This document shows positions 36,000 through 49,298 of a stretch of 64,000 bases of DNA, one piece after another. The notes beneath the pieces were generated by a model. The model made no database searches. It was not told the origin of the DNA and was given only the letters and a program-made list of their open reading frames with translations. The stretch lies in NCBI RefSeq assembly GCF_958295425.1, contig NC_081144.1:20994853-21058852 (forward strand), in the 5' to 3' direction. The translations under genes were made by a program, and so were the position numbers. This DNA comes from Solea solea (Eukaryota > Chordata > Actinopteri > Pleuronectiformes > Soleidae). Positions within the stretch are counted from its first letter, which is position 1, and every line of letters begins with the position of its first letter.

Positions 36000-36909
36000 A
36001 TGTTTGTTTTTTTTCATACTCTACTCATGTCACATGTTTTATCTCCATGGTGTGGGTAGTACGAGTGTTTTTCATCCAAAAAACATGAGTGGAGAGGCAT
36101 AGTTGACATTTTAAAAGGGATTCTTATTACAAAAGTAGCCTCCCTGGTGGATGGAAGCCAAATACAGAAACTCAAACACAATCAACTATTTATCCAACAT
36201 TAAAGTCACAGTTTTTGTGTACAAATCAGGAGCCTCATATTTATATTTTTAAACATGAACCTCCTCCAAAATAAGCCATGCATGCTCGTATTAATTTAGA
36301 CATTATTAAATCTAATTGAAGCTTTTTTCCTGATATTAAAACAAGTTTATTACTTTTCAGCCAGTTTCTTGGTTACTAAAACTTTGATCATATTAGTCCT
36401 GTTTTAGATTTAAAAAAAGAAAGAAGAGTCCTCATTAAGACCAAAAAAACCTTTCAAATAAGAAACATGCAACAGCTTGAACAAATCTAATACACTCTAT
36501 CTTTTGCAATGAGAGTCAATCAGAAAGTAACCAGAAAAATAAAACTCTTTCTATTTAAAATGAGCCTCTATAACCACTCTTTATCTCTGTTGGATTGTTT
36601 TACTCTTCGCAGTTATTTAGTACCTACGGCTTCTCTTCTGACACTCCTACACACACTTTTTAGTGTTGACACAGTCACAGTGTCATTTAATGATGGCAAT
36701 ACAGTCTTGTCCCAGGTTTTAAAACACACACACACGCTCTTTCACCTCTGATCATTTACACATGGAAAAGCAGGTGAGGTTGCAAGACTGATAACCGATA
36801 ATCAGTAGCTTCAGGAGAGGAAATGATTTCAGCTTCTCAAATATGAATCATTTGCTGCTTTTCTTTTTCATATTTCACTGTATCCTTAAAATCAGTCATT
36901 TCTCAATAC

Positions 36910-37804
36910 CAGTGTTGTCATGTAACAAAGTACAAATACTTTGTTACTGTACTTAAGTAGAATGTTCACATATCTGCATACTATACTTTGTTATTTATAT
37001 TATATATTATACAACTTTTAATCCACTACATTTCCTAAATAAAACGTATACGTTTACTCCGATACATTTCCCTTAACCATCGTCTTTACTACAAAATAAA
37101 AGTTGAGTTGGTGACGTAATGCCTGTTTGTTGTCGCTAGTTTTTTTAGCCGCACCAGCTGTTAGCCGCTCAGCTGTTAGCCGCAGATTTCGGCTCCAAGT
37201 GGACTTAAAATGCACCATTTTTTACCGTTTGTTTACCGTGTCCGACACAAAGGCTCTGGTCTCTGGGGTTTCTGGTCTCCTGTCACCTGTCTCCGGGTTT
37301 CTGTTGTGCACTTCGGACGCTGGGTTTCAGCCTACAGCTGTTTCAGCTCTCAGCTGAGTGGCCAACCAGTGAGCTAGCTAAATAGCTAGATAAACTGCAG
37401 ATTTTGTCTCCAAGTTGAATTAAAAGACAGATGAGGTTTCAAAAATACAAGCAGACACAGGGAGGATGAGAGAGAGCTTGTAACCATTCATCACAGAAGG
37501 TTAATTTTAATGTGGTTTGAAGTTGTTCGCCTGTACCTATTATTATGCTTTAATTGTTAAGAAGTCACAATAATTGTCATATTCAAAATTGTAATTGCTC
37601 ACTTTGTTTAAATACTTTTAGTTCTAATACTTAAGTACATTTTATATCAGAAAATTTGATACTTGAGTACAGTAAATGTCAGGTACTTTAAGACTTTTAC
37701 TCAAGTAATGTTCTAAAAGGTGACTTTAACGTCTACCAAAGTAATTTTCTGGTAAGATACTTGTACTTTTGCTCAAGTATCGCTTAGACTGGTCAAGACA
37801 CCTG
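36910..37804. mobile_element. hAT-like non-autonomous element, about 895 bp
   Basis: It begins CAGTGTTGTCATGTAACAAAG and continues tactgtacttaagtagaa. It ends with gatacttgtacttttgctc ... gtcaagacacctg, a degraded reverse of the start. Both subterminal regions carry the many tactt(a/g)agta repeats typical of a very common fish hAT family. The matching 8-bp duplication is not seen. The interior (37120-37500) carries no transposase. Confidence 0.65.
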
Positions 37805-38236
37805 GGTTTTCTGTGCCTTGTTTCCGGTATTATTCTGCAGTTTTTCCTTGTGTGCACCTTCTTTCATTTTGCTTCCTTTCCTGTCTTCCCCCCTGATTGG
37901 CTGCCTTGTCCTAATGTGTTTCACCTGTGTCTCGTTAGTTAGCTCGTTAGCTGTGTTGGTGGGGGTGGGGAAACCAGAAGTTACTTAGCGCCAGTACAGG
38001 CGACGCAGACCTCCTCTGGCTTTTAGACGAGTGTCACTCACCCTGTAGTAAGTCAATGTACCGTCAAAATGATCTTGAAGACATTATTTGAAGGTTGAAA
38101 TCCTACATTGTTTCACCTTCAAGACTCTTTTTTTTGTTCTTTCTCGAACGTCTTTATGGTCAACTCTCTGTATTCTCACAAACGATGCCTGCACACATAC
38201 GTCATACTTTGTGTTTTTATTCTTAAACTTTTATAG

Positions 38237-38361
38237 AGACTGCAGCGTGAAGTGGAGAAAAAGAAGGGAAGACGCAGAGCAAAGGGCCATGAGCCGAACG
38301 TGAACCTGCAGCTTCAGACCTGAAGATAAAGCCTCGGTACGTGGACCTCCTGCCTGACCAG
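38237..38361 (+). CDS. Candidate exon with good splice sites (uncertain)
   Basis: A T-rich acceptor (cttaaacttttatag) ends at 38236 and a consensus donor (CCAG, gtgagc) follows at 38362, bracketing 125 bp. Read in phase from the acceptor, the frame codes for 28 residues rich in K/R, beginning RLQREVEKKKGRRRAKG, and stops at 38321. A second frame is open for 21 codons (beginning DCSVKWRKRRED). It could be a penultimate or last coding exon, a non-coding exon, or chance. No family is recognised. Confidence 0.2.
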
Positions 38362-41300
38362 GTGAGCCACCAGGCAACCTAAATGTAATATTTATTTCCA
38401 AGAACAACAACAACAACTTTACTGTTACTGAGTAAAGAACATCCCTGGATGCTTATTTTGATTTACAGCCCAATATTACCTCTTCATAGATATTTGCACT
38501 TGACATATGGCTATTATTTTTTCACAAATATCTCTGCATAATCTCTCAAGGAATTAAAAAACATGAGAAAGTCAAAATAGTTCCAACTCTGAATTAAGAT
38601 CTACTTGGAGTTTAACAAGTTTGTCTTGGCCCACACCTCACCGCTCCTCAAAATTTGCAGTTCCACTGTTTATTGAGAACAAGCACTCTGAAATCCATTT
38701 TAAAGATCCATATAACAAGTTCATACTTTGAACCATCAGTTCTTGCCTCATAATCATACACATGTTTTTATAATGTCTGAATGTCTGAAATGCTTGCATA
38801 AAAGGTGTGAAATATGGATGGTGCTATATTCTCTCTTTCTCACACACACACACACACAAAAGTTAGGGATACCAAAATACTGCATTTTTCAGCAGCTGTA
38901 TTGACCGTTTTCATTTGAGGTGCTCGAGTCCCCGATCACAATCACAGAAGCACTGCAGCAAAAATAACAAACATGTGGATAAACTAATATTACTGATGCA
39001 GGGACAGGGAAAAGAAAGTGTAGCCAGAGCATCATTACAGATTGTGGCTCCTGGTGTGTTGTATTTCCTTGTGTTGTCTTTGTGAAGCGCTATCATTAGA
39101 GAGCTCAAGAGACTCTAAGTCTAATTAGGCTGTTTAGTATGGAGCTGGGAGGACAAGGGCTAGACTGAGTCGAACTCTGCTGCTGCCTCTGAGCCCTGGG
39201 AGAGACACTTTTAATGAGCTCTAGGCTGTGTGTTTACTATGAGATCTCTCTCTCCCTCCATCTCCCGCTCTCTCTCGCTCATATCTCTCACCTGCCCCGG
39301 ACTTTTTCCCCCCTCCACCTCTCCCGCTCGTGTCCGTGTGCGTATTTGCAGCGTATTCGTCAAAACACGCACGTGTTTATGCAAAAGTACAATTTGCACA
39401 CGACACAATAAACACGGCACCATAATCTAATTGAACCGTCGCGGAGCTTCGAGGATACGCGAGTGGAGACGAGCAAAAGCTTTGAAAAATGAGCCCAAAA
39501 CTGACAAAGATGACCACATTTGTGCATTACAAACTCATTGCACCTATATTAAATTGCACTGCTTCCTTCTTCTCTATCTGTGTGGATACTTAAGACATGA
39601 ACACACACTCTGCTGCAGATTTCTCTGTCTCTCGCTTTCCCTTCAACACACACACACATACACGCCCTTCAGGCTTCCCCTCTCCCCCACGCTCCACTGA
39701 ACCCACTCAGTCCACTTTCCATTGGACTTTAATTTCCAGCGGTGATCGACCACATTTCAACACCGCACCACTGCTTCTATTTTATAAGCATGTGGAAAAA
39801 GTCGACTGGGCTCTGAAGCGGCAAGTGGGGAAAACTAATCAACTCTGCATTAATTAATGATAGTGAAGGGCTTTTTAGTGACTCTGGTTTTGACATGAGT
39901 GTTTTAAAGTAGAGGAGTGGGGAGGAGGTTCATGTCACCAGCGGACGTGATGCAGTGAAAACCCACAGTGTTAAATTGCAAATGTTTATCCCCTGGATAC
40001 GCAGACAATTCTTGGTCTATGACTCGATGCATGCATTGATTTGTGTCCGCAGGTCAACATCTGCAGATGTGGCTCAGGGACGGAGCATGTTGCTGCACAA
40101 AAGATTGTGCATTTATTGTCACTGCAATATCGTCATGCGATCAAGACTGACTGAACGGCGATACATATAGATTGGGTGGATGTTGGAAGTGAACTCAAAG
40201 CAGAAAAGACCATACACATTAACACCACCACCACATTAATACTTAAGTATTTGTTTACTTAGCACAAGTCGTATCTTCATCACATTATTCAACGTGATCG
40301 AATATTGCATGTTTATCTAACATCATGCAGCCCCAATTTTCTATCAAGGACCATTGAATTTTTTATATGGGATCCTTTGAGGGTCACACTAAATAATTTA
40401 AATCACACAGTATATCACACTAACCTCCCTTATATGATGACATGAAGTGCTCCTCCATGGTGAAGCATCTGATATCAGACGGTGATATCAAGGGTGTCCT
40501 TCTCATTTGAATTGAGTTTTCTCCCAGGAGTGGTAACTGGAATTCATTATCAGGACTCAACAATATATCTTTTTTGCTCTCTGACATGCGTTTGACATTT
40601 TGACATACAAATCGCACTGCTTGTTTGTTTTTTAAAGGGCAACTTATCCCCTTTCCCCTGAAGCTAACTTAGCCCTATGGCTAGTTTTAAAAAAATGCCA
40701 AGAAGTGGGATGGGAGCCAAGTGAGGGAGAAGGGGGGGTCCATGTGTTTATAAAAGAGGGAGGAGTCTGCGACAATGAGCCATGTGCTGGTTGGACATGA
40801 AGGTGATGAAAGAGTGAACCAGTAATGAAAGAGTCTGACCCCGGAATTATACTGATGTGTATCTGATGTGTTGTGTATCCGCCGCGCATCATTTTACCAG
40901 CTATGTCGTCATTCTGTCAGTCTGTTGCCGTGTTCTATTCAGCAGAATTCAACAAGTCAAACAATGATACAATATTGAGTTTATGTAAGTTTTTCAGAAT
41001 AAAAGCCCCCGTGCTGACATCATATCCTATGTCACTCAATAACTTAGTCAACAACATGTCATAATGTTGCAAATCCAACGTTGTCTTCGTGTTCAATCCA
41101 TATGTAGTGTTTTGAATTACTGCCAGAAATCCCTGTCACGCAGCTCCAGCTGATGGAGTTGTGAACAAAGCTGTAGGTGTTGATGGATTGAGCGCAGGCA
41201 GCATCACACACGTATTATAATCTCGGGGGAAGAAAGCCAACGCTGAAATTTGTATGCAGTAGCTGGTATTTGACCAGAGAGTCGTATCACATGTATAATT

Positions 41301-43753
41301 TCAGTGCAGACAGTGGCTCAACTCACACTAATAGAAATGCATGTTCTCCAACCATAGCTCGTACAACTGGTACATGAATTAACTGAAAACTATGTCAGAG
41401 AAACTGGTGATTTCTGCGGGGGCTTCAGCTTCCTTGGTGCTGGCTGCAGATACCATGGAGCACATTTAGACTATCAAATATAGTCAATTTTGTTTTTGAC
41501 CAGTTTTCTCATCAGTTAAGATGTGCTGCCATGGCCATATGTCACACTTAGCAACACTTTTCCTCATGATTGCCTCCAAATTGCTTCAAGTTGGCCCGAT
41601 GCACACCTTCCCTGAAATATAGCATCATTTCCTCAGTATATTTTATTGGCTCTCTCAGATAATTTAATGCACTCTCTTAATAACTGATTAAACATGAATC
41701 AAAAACCTTAAAAAAAAAAAACAGTTTAATGCCTAACCACACATGATAATGTTGTTGATGGTTAGTGTTCTAAGGTTGGGTTAGTCAATCTTGTGCATAG
41801 CCTTCAGTGGCACACAACTAAATCATTTCAGTCAAGGCAGAGTTGTTTTTATATATACAGTATGTACACACTTATATACAACTGCTGTAGGGATGCAACT
41901 TGTTCACTGAGGCAATAGTGATTGTAATGAAGTTTCCATTGTGTGTCTGTACAACTGAGATCCATTCACAAACTAAGGCATACATTATTCTAGTGTTACA
42001 ACAGGTCGTAAATCTTTATAGTGTTTGTAGCAAAGAACCAGCTCTACCCCAAAAGCAAGCTTGTGGCAACAGTTGCAAGAGAAAAACAAATCCCTTTAAA
42101 CTGACAGAAACCTTGACTGATTCAACCATGGATGGCGGCCATCTGTCTTGATCTGTTAGTTTGAGATAGAGTGGCTCAGTGGTGGACACTGTTAATAAAA
42201 GTCAGTCAATAAAAGGACCATAAGAATCAGAAATACTATAGTTTGTAATAAAACTAATATTTGTAGCAGTGGTGTTGTACAGGCTCTTGGTGGCAGTGAT
42301 TGGTTTTGAAGTTAGCAATCCAGACACAGGCTCCAGGGGCAGAGATACCTGCAGAAATTGAAAGGAGGTGAGAGAGAAGAGACATGAATGCTTGAAACTA
42401 CAGGTGAGAGAAGAAGCCAAGTTGGTGACATTAATGTCATAAATCACTGCATTTGGGCTAGCTCATGATCTTTCTCCATATTGTTGTTGGTCTACAGGAC
42501 AGTCTTCAGAGAGTTGCTGGGGTGGATAATCCAGAACTGAAATAATCCAAACCTAACAAAAGCATGGACTAATCATTGTTAGTCTTGGGAGATTGTTTCA
42601 TGTGGGACTTTTTTTTTTTTTTTTCCCAGTGTTTAATAGCAATATTGATTATTTGTGATCCAGGTCTTTGTGTCTGTAAAGCCTCCTTGAAGCTTTGCTA
42701 ACTGGTCTGTTTTCTTTGGCTTTGGTGTGCTTACACAGAATGTAACAGTGAAGTGGAAATGACTGTTTGTCATGTTGCTTCTCTAATGACATGCAGGAGA
42801 ATATATTACTAAACAGCTTACAGATAATAAATTGAAAAAGCTGGTTCTCATCCCCTCCAAAAAACTTGTTTTTTCCTTGTGAATCATTATATCATCAGTG
42901 GGCGTTTAAATGAAAGCTGGAGACGAGCTGCTGCCACTTTTGTGTTTACTTCTGCTCACATTGTGCACTGAGTAACGCCTGCCACTGACGACATAGGGTG
43001 GTAGAACTTTGGTTCCGCCTAAATGGTGTGAACACGAGCTGTGTGAAAGCATTACTAGCAGGTTACTAGAAGTACTAGGTTTTTTCTGATCTCAAACAAG
43101 GTATGAATACAGTCATTTGATTTTGTGGTGTTGTTTGAGTGTAGCACAATGAGGCTTTCTGGTACTAAAATGTCCAGGTTCTTGAATAACCATCTAGGAC
43201 CGAAGCGTTACTCCCTATATGTTGAGAAACATGAGAAAATGACATCATGTTGAAGAAAAAAAGAAACACGGTGGCCCCATCAGCTCAGCTCAGCTCGCTA
43301 CGGCCGTGAGTCGATTGTAAGACTAATTGGCTGTTGGTTTCTTCCACTGTCTGAGCACCAAGGGGTCACCTTGCCTTGTCTGAAGGTAAAATCCATTTGG
43401 GAACTATAATATAATGACAGCGGCTCAAACAGGCATGTTGACTAGGGATTGATTCTTTCGCTCAATTTTTTTCTCTACTTTTTCCTTTGACTTCACATTT
43501 CTACCCCACCACCCCCTCACTCCTGTTCAATTTTTTATTGTTGAACACTTCATATCATGTCCCCAAGGTTCTCTCCTCCCCTTTGTTTTTTTTTCTTGCT
43601 TTTTCTTAACCTCCTCCTCTCTCCTTTGTCCTTTCTCCTTCAACCCCACAACTCCCCTTCACCCCTTTCCCCTTTCTGCTTTTCTCACACCCCCCTCTCC
43701 CAGCTCCTGATTCCCCCAGCTCCTTGTTAGGGGCAGGCTCAGGTGGCTCACAG
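38362..43753. other. Long unassigned tract
   Basis: Short CA/GT runs, a (TC)n-rich patch at 39240-39330, T18 near 42610 and C/T-rich sequence before 43735. No repeat family or exon is clear. Confidence 0.45.
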
Positions 43754-43860
43754 AGGCTGAGATGGATGAGGTGTCGGTCCTGTGCAGACCCAGCAGCATC
43801 CTCAAAGAGGAGCACCAGTGGCAGACGTCCCGTCAGCCTGTCAGGTCCGGCCCCAAAGTC
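43754..43860 (+). CDS. Candidate exon after a long polypyrimidine tract (weak)
   Basis: About 140 bp of C/T-rich sequence (43590-43735) leads to ggctcacag, then AGGCTGAGATGG. The frame with ATG at 43762 reads MDEVSVLCRPSSILKEEHQW and stays open to 43986. A possible donor, aaagtcagg, is near 43858 but poor. Codon content looks plausible, but nothing identifies a family, and the pyrimidine tract alone can create the impression of an acceptor. Confidence 0.15.
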
Positions 43861-43986
43861 AGGCGATGGCGATACACTGTAGTGTCTTTGCTTGACAGAA
43901 CACAGCGCTGCTCCCTTCGACCGAGACGGATCATACTGGCTGGAAAGTCACAAGGGAGCCAGAGTGATGCATCTTCTACAAAATAA

Positions 43987-44611
43987 AAAAAACCGAAAGA
44001 AACACCTTTGACATTGAATTAAAGGTAATTATCTGCAGCATACTTACTTAAATAATAATAATGATAATACATTTCACAAAATTCACAAAATGCTCGCTAA
44101 AGTTAAACCCAAACAGAGAAGACATTAAAAACAGTAACTTATAAATAAGTTAAACTTAGACCATACGATTGACAGGGAAAACACAGGCAAAACACAGACG
44201 GCATACAGGACGGTTTCTAAAACCCTTTCAGCAATAAAAAGGCCTCCTTAAACACATAAAATAGGTATTGTGTGTAAAATTGAGCAAAATACATTTTGCC
44301 AAGTTGTGTTGCAGTTGAAAATGCCTCAACCTTCCCTTCCAAATGTGTTGTTCAACCTATGTAGCCCTCAGTTAGCATTAAAACTCGAAAGATGTTTAAT
44401 TTGTCCATTGTGGGCTGCTGTAAAAACATGGTGTGCAAAATGGCGGCCTCTGTAGAGTTGACCCAGCTCCTGAAATCAATATAAAAAGCTCATTCTGGGC
44501 TAATGAAGAACAACAATTCATACACTGCACAAAAAACAAGTGTAATTATTTGATTTTAATATAATTCCCCTAAAGTTGATGCACTGGCCCTTTACGTGTG
44601 TGTGTGTGTGC

Positions 44612-44643
<32 letters not shown>

Positions 44644-45444
44644 TGCCGAAGTTTACACAATTCCTTGATATTCTGCATTGACGAGCTCTGTCACAGCCAA
44701 AATGTTTTGAGTGCACTCTGCACAAGTGTACTTTTTTCTCAGAAATTGGAAGGTGAACAATTACTTTGAAAAATCAATGCTCTCTTTTGATGTGTTGGGA
44801 GTGATAGATTAAAAGCCTTTATGTTGAAGTTTCAGGAGGAGCAACCGCTTCTTTATAATTTATATTGTCAAACCTCTTCCTCCCTGTTTGCCTAAATCAA
44901 TCCGCAGCATTTCTCCCCACCTCAATATTTTATAAAGCGACTTGATGCAAACATAAATAAAATCAATGTTCCATTTTCCACTGAAGTGCTTTTGGAGGGT
45001 TGCATTTTATTGTTAATTAGCGGCAGCAGCCAAAAAAAAAAACGGACGGGGAAAAAGTTTCAGAATGGAGAGGGGGAGGAAAAAAAAAATGTTGCCAACC
45101 CCACTTCTAAAATGATGATGTTTAACCTCCCGAGGAACCGCCAGCTCTAAACAGCTATTGATTTGCTAATTGCCTTCACTTTCAATTCTATTGTTCCTTA
45201 AGGTGGTATTTAACCCCTGTGACATGCCGTATTTACTGAGAAAAGAACACTCCACATCTCAGCCTTCCAGGGCCACAGTGCTCAGTCCATTGTTAAGGCT
45301 GTGCTGCGGTTTTAACCTGAACTTTATACTGTTTATACCGTTATAGTGTTACAGGTGTAACAGTAAAATGACGTTTGACTGAAGCCGCTCTGCTCAGAGC
45401 ATCTTCACACTCAAAAATACTGCTTTAGTTTGATGTCACATGAC
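43987..45444. other. Unassigned sequence with possible regulatory block
   Basis: (GT)n at 44595; 44930-45240 is non-repetitive with many TAAT and ATTG cores. No exon. Confidence 0.4.
44595..44643. repeat. (GT)n, about 48 bp, with CG steps
   Basis: Long alternating tract with gcgcg in the middle. Confidence 0.95.
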
Positions 45445-45690
45445 CTCAAAGAATAGAATCCCTTTATTATGGTCGCACAAGACGATACAATTACAGGTAG
45501 ATGCTTCTGAAAACTGGTGCAATATAAGAAGATGCCAACACAAGAAACACACAGTAATAAAAAACATGACTTTACATTTACATATCAAAAATGTTTGTTC
45601 ATATAGTAGACCTCATCGTTTTAATAAGATGGCTAGATGTGCTTTATTCATACCAAAACAATATAGGTTGATAAATAAAAAAAATAAGGA
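45445..45690 (-). repeat. LINE-like 3' end (minus strand)
   Basis: gaatagaatccctttattatgg, then actggtgcaatataag and ccaacacaagaaacacac, resembles the 3' untranslated end of a fish LINE read on the minus strand, with AATAAAGG near its terminus. No reverse transcriptase coding is present. Confidence 0.35.
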
Positions 45691-46867
45691 CAGAATGGAA
45701 TACAAGAAACATAGTCCATGAATATAACAAAGAATGGAATAAGATCCTAGAATTAAATGTTATAATGGAAATGTACAACATTTAGTATGTCACAACAATA
45801 GCTGTGGTTAAATAAACACAGTGAAGGGTTGATTAGTTCTGAAATGATACATACCAGTTCATTTATTGAAATATCTATTTGGATGTAAGTATTGATAAAT
45901 ATCTGATTTGTAATTAGAAATGAATTTCTTCCAAAAAAACCCCCACTTTTTTCATAATTAAAACTAGCCTATTATGACAAGCATACAATTCTTGCACACT
46001 CCTAATGTATATATGTTTATTTTTCTTACTTATAGATTGTAAACCATACTATAGATCGGAGTACTACACTTGACCCGAACTAAGATATTATCTTTGTAAT
46101 TCATTCATTCTGTCTTTCAAGGCTTCTTAAGCTTAGTAACACGACAGCATCTGCTCTAGAAATTAATAGCTTCTAGTTGTGACTCCAGTTGAAAATTGCA
46201 AATTGAGTCCTTGCAAAAAAATTAAAAAAACACTTTTTTCTTGTGGTATAATCCAATGTTTTAATTTATTTTCTTGGTACTTCACGGTTCCATTAATTTT
46301 TTATAAAAAAGCTCCACCTATAACGCCAGATTCGAAAAGGTAGATGTAGATTTACGTTTTACATTATAACCACTTTATATCCTGTGTGCTGTCAGACGTA
46401 AAAACCCCTCACCGCCAAGCGTTCCGTCCTAGTTCCGAACAAAGAAAATTACCATACCGATCACACGCCGATGAAAGTGCAGGGGGCCGATGTCTCCACA
46501 TAAAATTAAGATTGATCTCATTACAACAACTCATTTAGAGGCTAAGACTTAATCAATAGTAACAGTTTAGTACAAGGCTCTGGTTGCCTCCAGGCAATTT
46601 GGTGCCTCGTCCAGCACATCATTATGTTGCTTGGACCTTTGTGTGGTCAAACCTCACAGTGTTGGGGAATAATTGTGATTATTAAATGTAAAATGTCTGA
46701 ATTTGAACCAATATAAAAGCTGGTCATGCCAAAAGATTGAGAGTATGTATTTTTACTGTTAAGAGAAGAGGATTTTGTTATGTGCTTATGTGAAGGTTGA
46801 ACAGGTTTAGTTTTGACAATATTAGAATTAGTAAGCCTAAGAAATTAAGGGACGTGTCAAATATTGC

Positions 46868-47262
46868 TGTGTTTCCATCACGGTATAGTTCAGCCCTGGG
46901 AACGATATTTTCGGGGTGACAATAGCTCAGTGGTGGAGCATGTTGTCATTCAACTTGAAGGTTGTGGGGTCGATTCCTGGCTCCGCTAGTCTACGTACCA
47001 TGAGTGATAGGATAGAATAGGATGAGAAGTGTGGAGTGTTATATAACGTTTGCCTCCATTTCCGTGGGATAGTGACATTTTGTTCTGTCGACCAATCAGC
47101 TAACTGACGTGGGTGGAGCCACCCTGACCCTAACCGAACCATTATACTCTGGTAACCCAAAGGAAATGTGCCAAAGAATGGAAGGGTTGTGGACGGTTAT
47201 TTTTGGTACTATTCCTCACAGAAACGCTAAAGAGACGTACCGTACTGTACCAGACCAAAACC
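46868..47262. mobile_element. Possible MITE-like element surrounding the 46914 SINE
   Basis: The left end has gtttccatcacggtatagtt and the right end has accgtactgtaccagacc. This resembles a fish hAT-type MITE whose ends contain repeated ggtac motifs. Boundaries and target duplication are unclear, so this is tentative. Confidence 0.25.
46914..46992 (+). mobile_element. tRNA-derived SINE head
   Basis: gacaatagctcagtggtgg (A box) and ggggtcgattcctgg (B box) are spaced as in a tRNA gene, and the sequence continues into non-tRNA DNA. It cannot fold into a complete tRNA, because the acceptor 3' half does not pair. It lies inside a block with MITE-like ends (about 46868 and 47262). Confidence 0.6.
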
Positions 47263-47918
47263 ATTTCACATAAACATGTCTTTGAGTGATTTTATCTGGA
47301 CCAGCTGGTGTTTGGTAGAGTAGGGTAGAAAAATGTAGCATTTAGTTATTTTTATTGGTCATATGTTTCCTTTTGTCTATCATTAACGTTACAGTAAGCA
47401 TCATTTGTGACTGAAATCGATTTATTGATTAGTGAGGTCAGCCAGGTTAAGACACCAGAGTGCTCACCAGCAGTTTGTGCAGCTATTCTTGTTGGGACAC
47501 TCCATTCACCTCCATTTTCTTTGTGACCAGTCCGTCTAAAATAAATAAAAATGTATTTATACGGCCGAAAATTCACAAATCAGTTTGCCTCAGTGGGCTA
47601 TACAATCACATAATGACATCTTCTGTCCTTAGTCAATCAGGGAAACCAGAAAAAGAAACTTCCACTCTGCCTGCAAAACTGTTTTCACTTGTTTCTGTAT
47701 TTTGTGATTATATAAACATGCACTATATGGACAAAGGTATTTGATATTGAATCAAATTCACATTTGTGTCAGGGTTTTGGGCTCGTCCCCTTATCTCCAA
47801 TGAAGGAAACACTTCTAGTTATTTTCTGAGATGTTATACTATCGACGTGGAGATATTGTATTTACAGTGTATTAACATTGTGTTGATTGTGTAGCGATGG
47901 AGCATCACAAATATTAAA

Positions 47919-47937
47919 GAGGAGGAGGAGGAGGAGA
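47919..47937. repeat. (GGA)6
   Basis: Purine trinucleotide run. Confidence 0.9.
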
Positions 47938-48841
47938 TGTCGAAAGATGTAATTATGGTGAAGGGACACGCTAAGACTGGGACTGCAGGGTGCCCCAGTG
48001 CAGCACTTAAGGTCTCTTTCTCTAATGATACAGCAGCAAGTTAATGCATATCGTATGTAAAAGAGCAGCATCATTTCTGGTCTGTCATGAAAAAGGTTGA
48101 TGCATTGCAATGACATCTTTTCAAGCCTAAAAAAGCTATAATAATGCAGGTAGTAATGGATAATGGAGGAGAAGACAGACACTGAACACGTGAAGTAGCA
48201 AACGCTACTGTATTTGTATTGCATCGTAATAATATAACTAGAGTCACAATATTCGATCACGCAAATAAGTAAAACCCCTGAGGGTAGGCGTATGGGGGAG
48301 GGCTATCTCTCTCCTTACGCCTGCTTTTGTTTCTTCATCAGCTGGATTCTTCTCTTTTTGTAATTTGGCCAGGAGTCCAGGAGAACTCTATTCTTTTATC
48401 TTGTTTTGCTTATCTCAGTGCCTTTGTGCTGGAAATCGAGCTGTCATTTTTTTCCCCCCCAAAAAGCTGCATCCCACTGGGCAAGGGAATGACATGGTGA
48501 AAACAAGATTTATAGGAAACCAATACACGCGTGTGGGTGTTGTTCTTCTATCGCCAATACACTGGGCGGTCGCTTTTAACAACACATTTTCAGTCAATTT
48601 CAGCTCTAACATGTTTTACATGTGGGAGAAAAAACAGGGACAAAGGCAGTTTGGTTCTCTGTATCAGTCGATAACATCGGACATCACAGGAAAAAAAACA
48701 TTTGAACCTGCCCGTGAAATGAAAACAAATGATAAAATAAAGCTGTGCACATCTTGGGAACGTAAACCGCTTTAATTAATTTCACCACACGGTTTCTGTG
48801 ATGTGCACATTTCCCCACTACCTTTGTGGTGGATTAGAGGG

Positions 48842-48854
48842 GTTGCCGAGCAAC
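48842..48854. promoter_or_regulatory. RFX-type X-box
   Basis: GTTGCCGAGCAAC fits GTNRCC-N-RGYAAC. It lies in a non-repetitive block with gtaattacac and gacactaatca homeodomain-like sites (48780-48960). Confidence 0.4.
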
Positions 48855-49298
48855 ATGACACTAATCATAGTCCACCTGGCATATGTATGAGTCCCTCTTT
48901 GTAATTACACACCCGTTATATCAGTCAATATGTGCTGCCTTTTGATTGTCAACGTGTCTTGGTGGAAGCAGTCATTATGTTTCGGGTTCTCCAGATTTTG
49001 ATTTCAATAATATAAAAAGTCTGTTTCTAACTTGGACGAACCTCCAGCTGTGGAGCAAAGGATCCTTCAGCAACTTCGACTCCACTAGAGACGGCAGTGG
49101 GCGGGAGCTTAAAGTGGGAGCACCATATTGCAATCACAGACTGTGCTCTCAGCCCCACGCCTGCTTGATTCCTTGTCTCTTCCTCCCCCAGTGGCCTGTG
49201 TCGATATCTCACGCATGAACCTCACTGCGACTCAGCAGCGCAGCAGCCGAAGGCGTCGCTCACAGCCCCTCTGTGTGAGTGTGAGAGTGTGAGAGTGT

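Larger units (their letters stand above)
45691..49298. other. Mostly unassigned sequence
   Basis: AT-rich. Holds the SINE at 46914, (GGA)n at 47919 and an X-box at 48842. Otherwise nothing supported. Confidence 0.45.

Noticed and set aside
46914..46992. Functional tRNA gene
   Set aside because: A and B boxes are present but the stems do not close into a cloverleaf; better explained as a SINE head.
48365..48775. 136-codon frame
   Set aside because: No recognisable domain, internal C/A runs and no exon boundaries.
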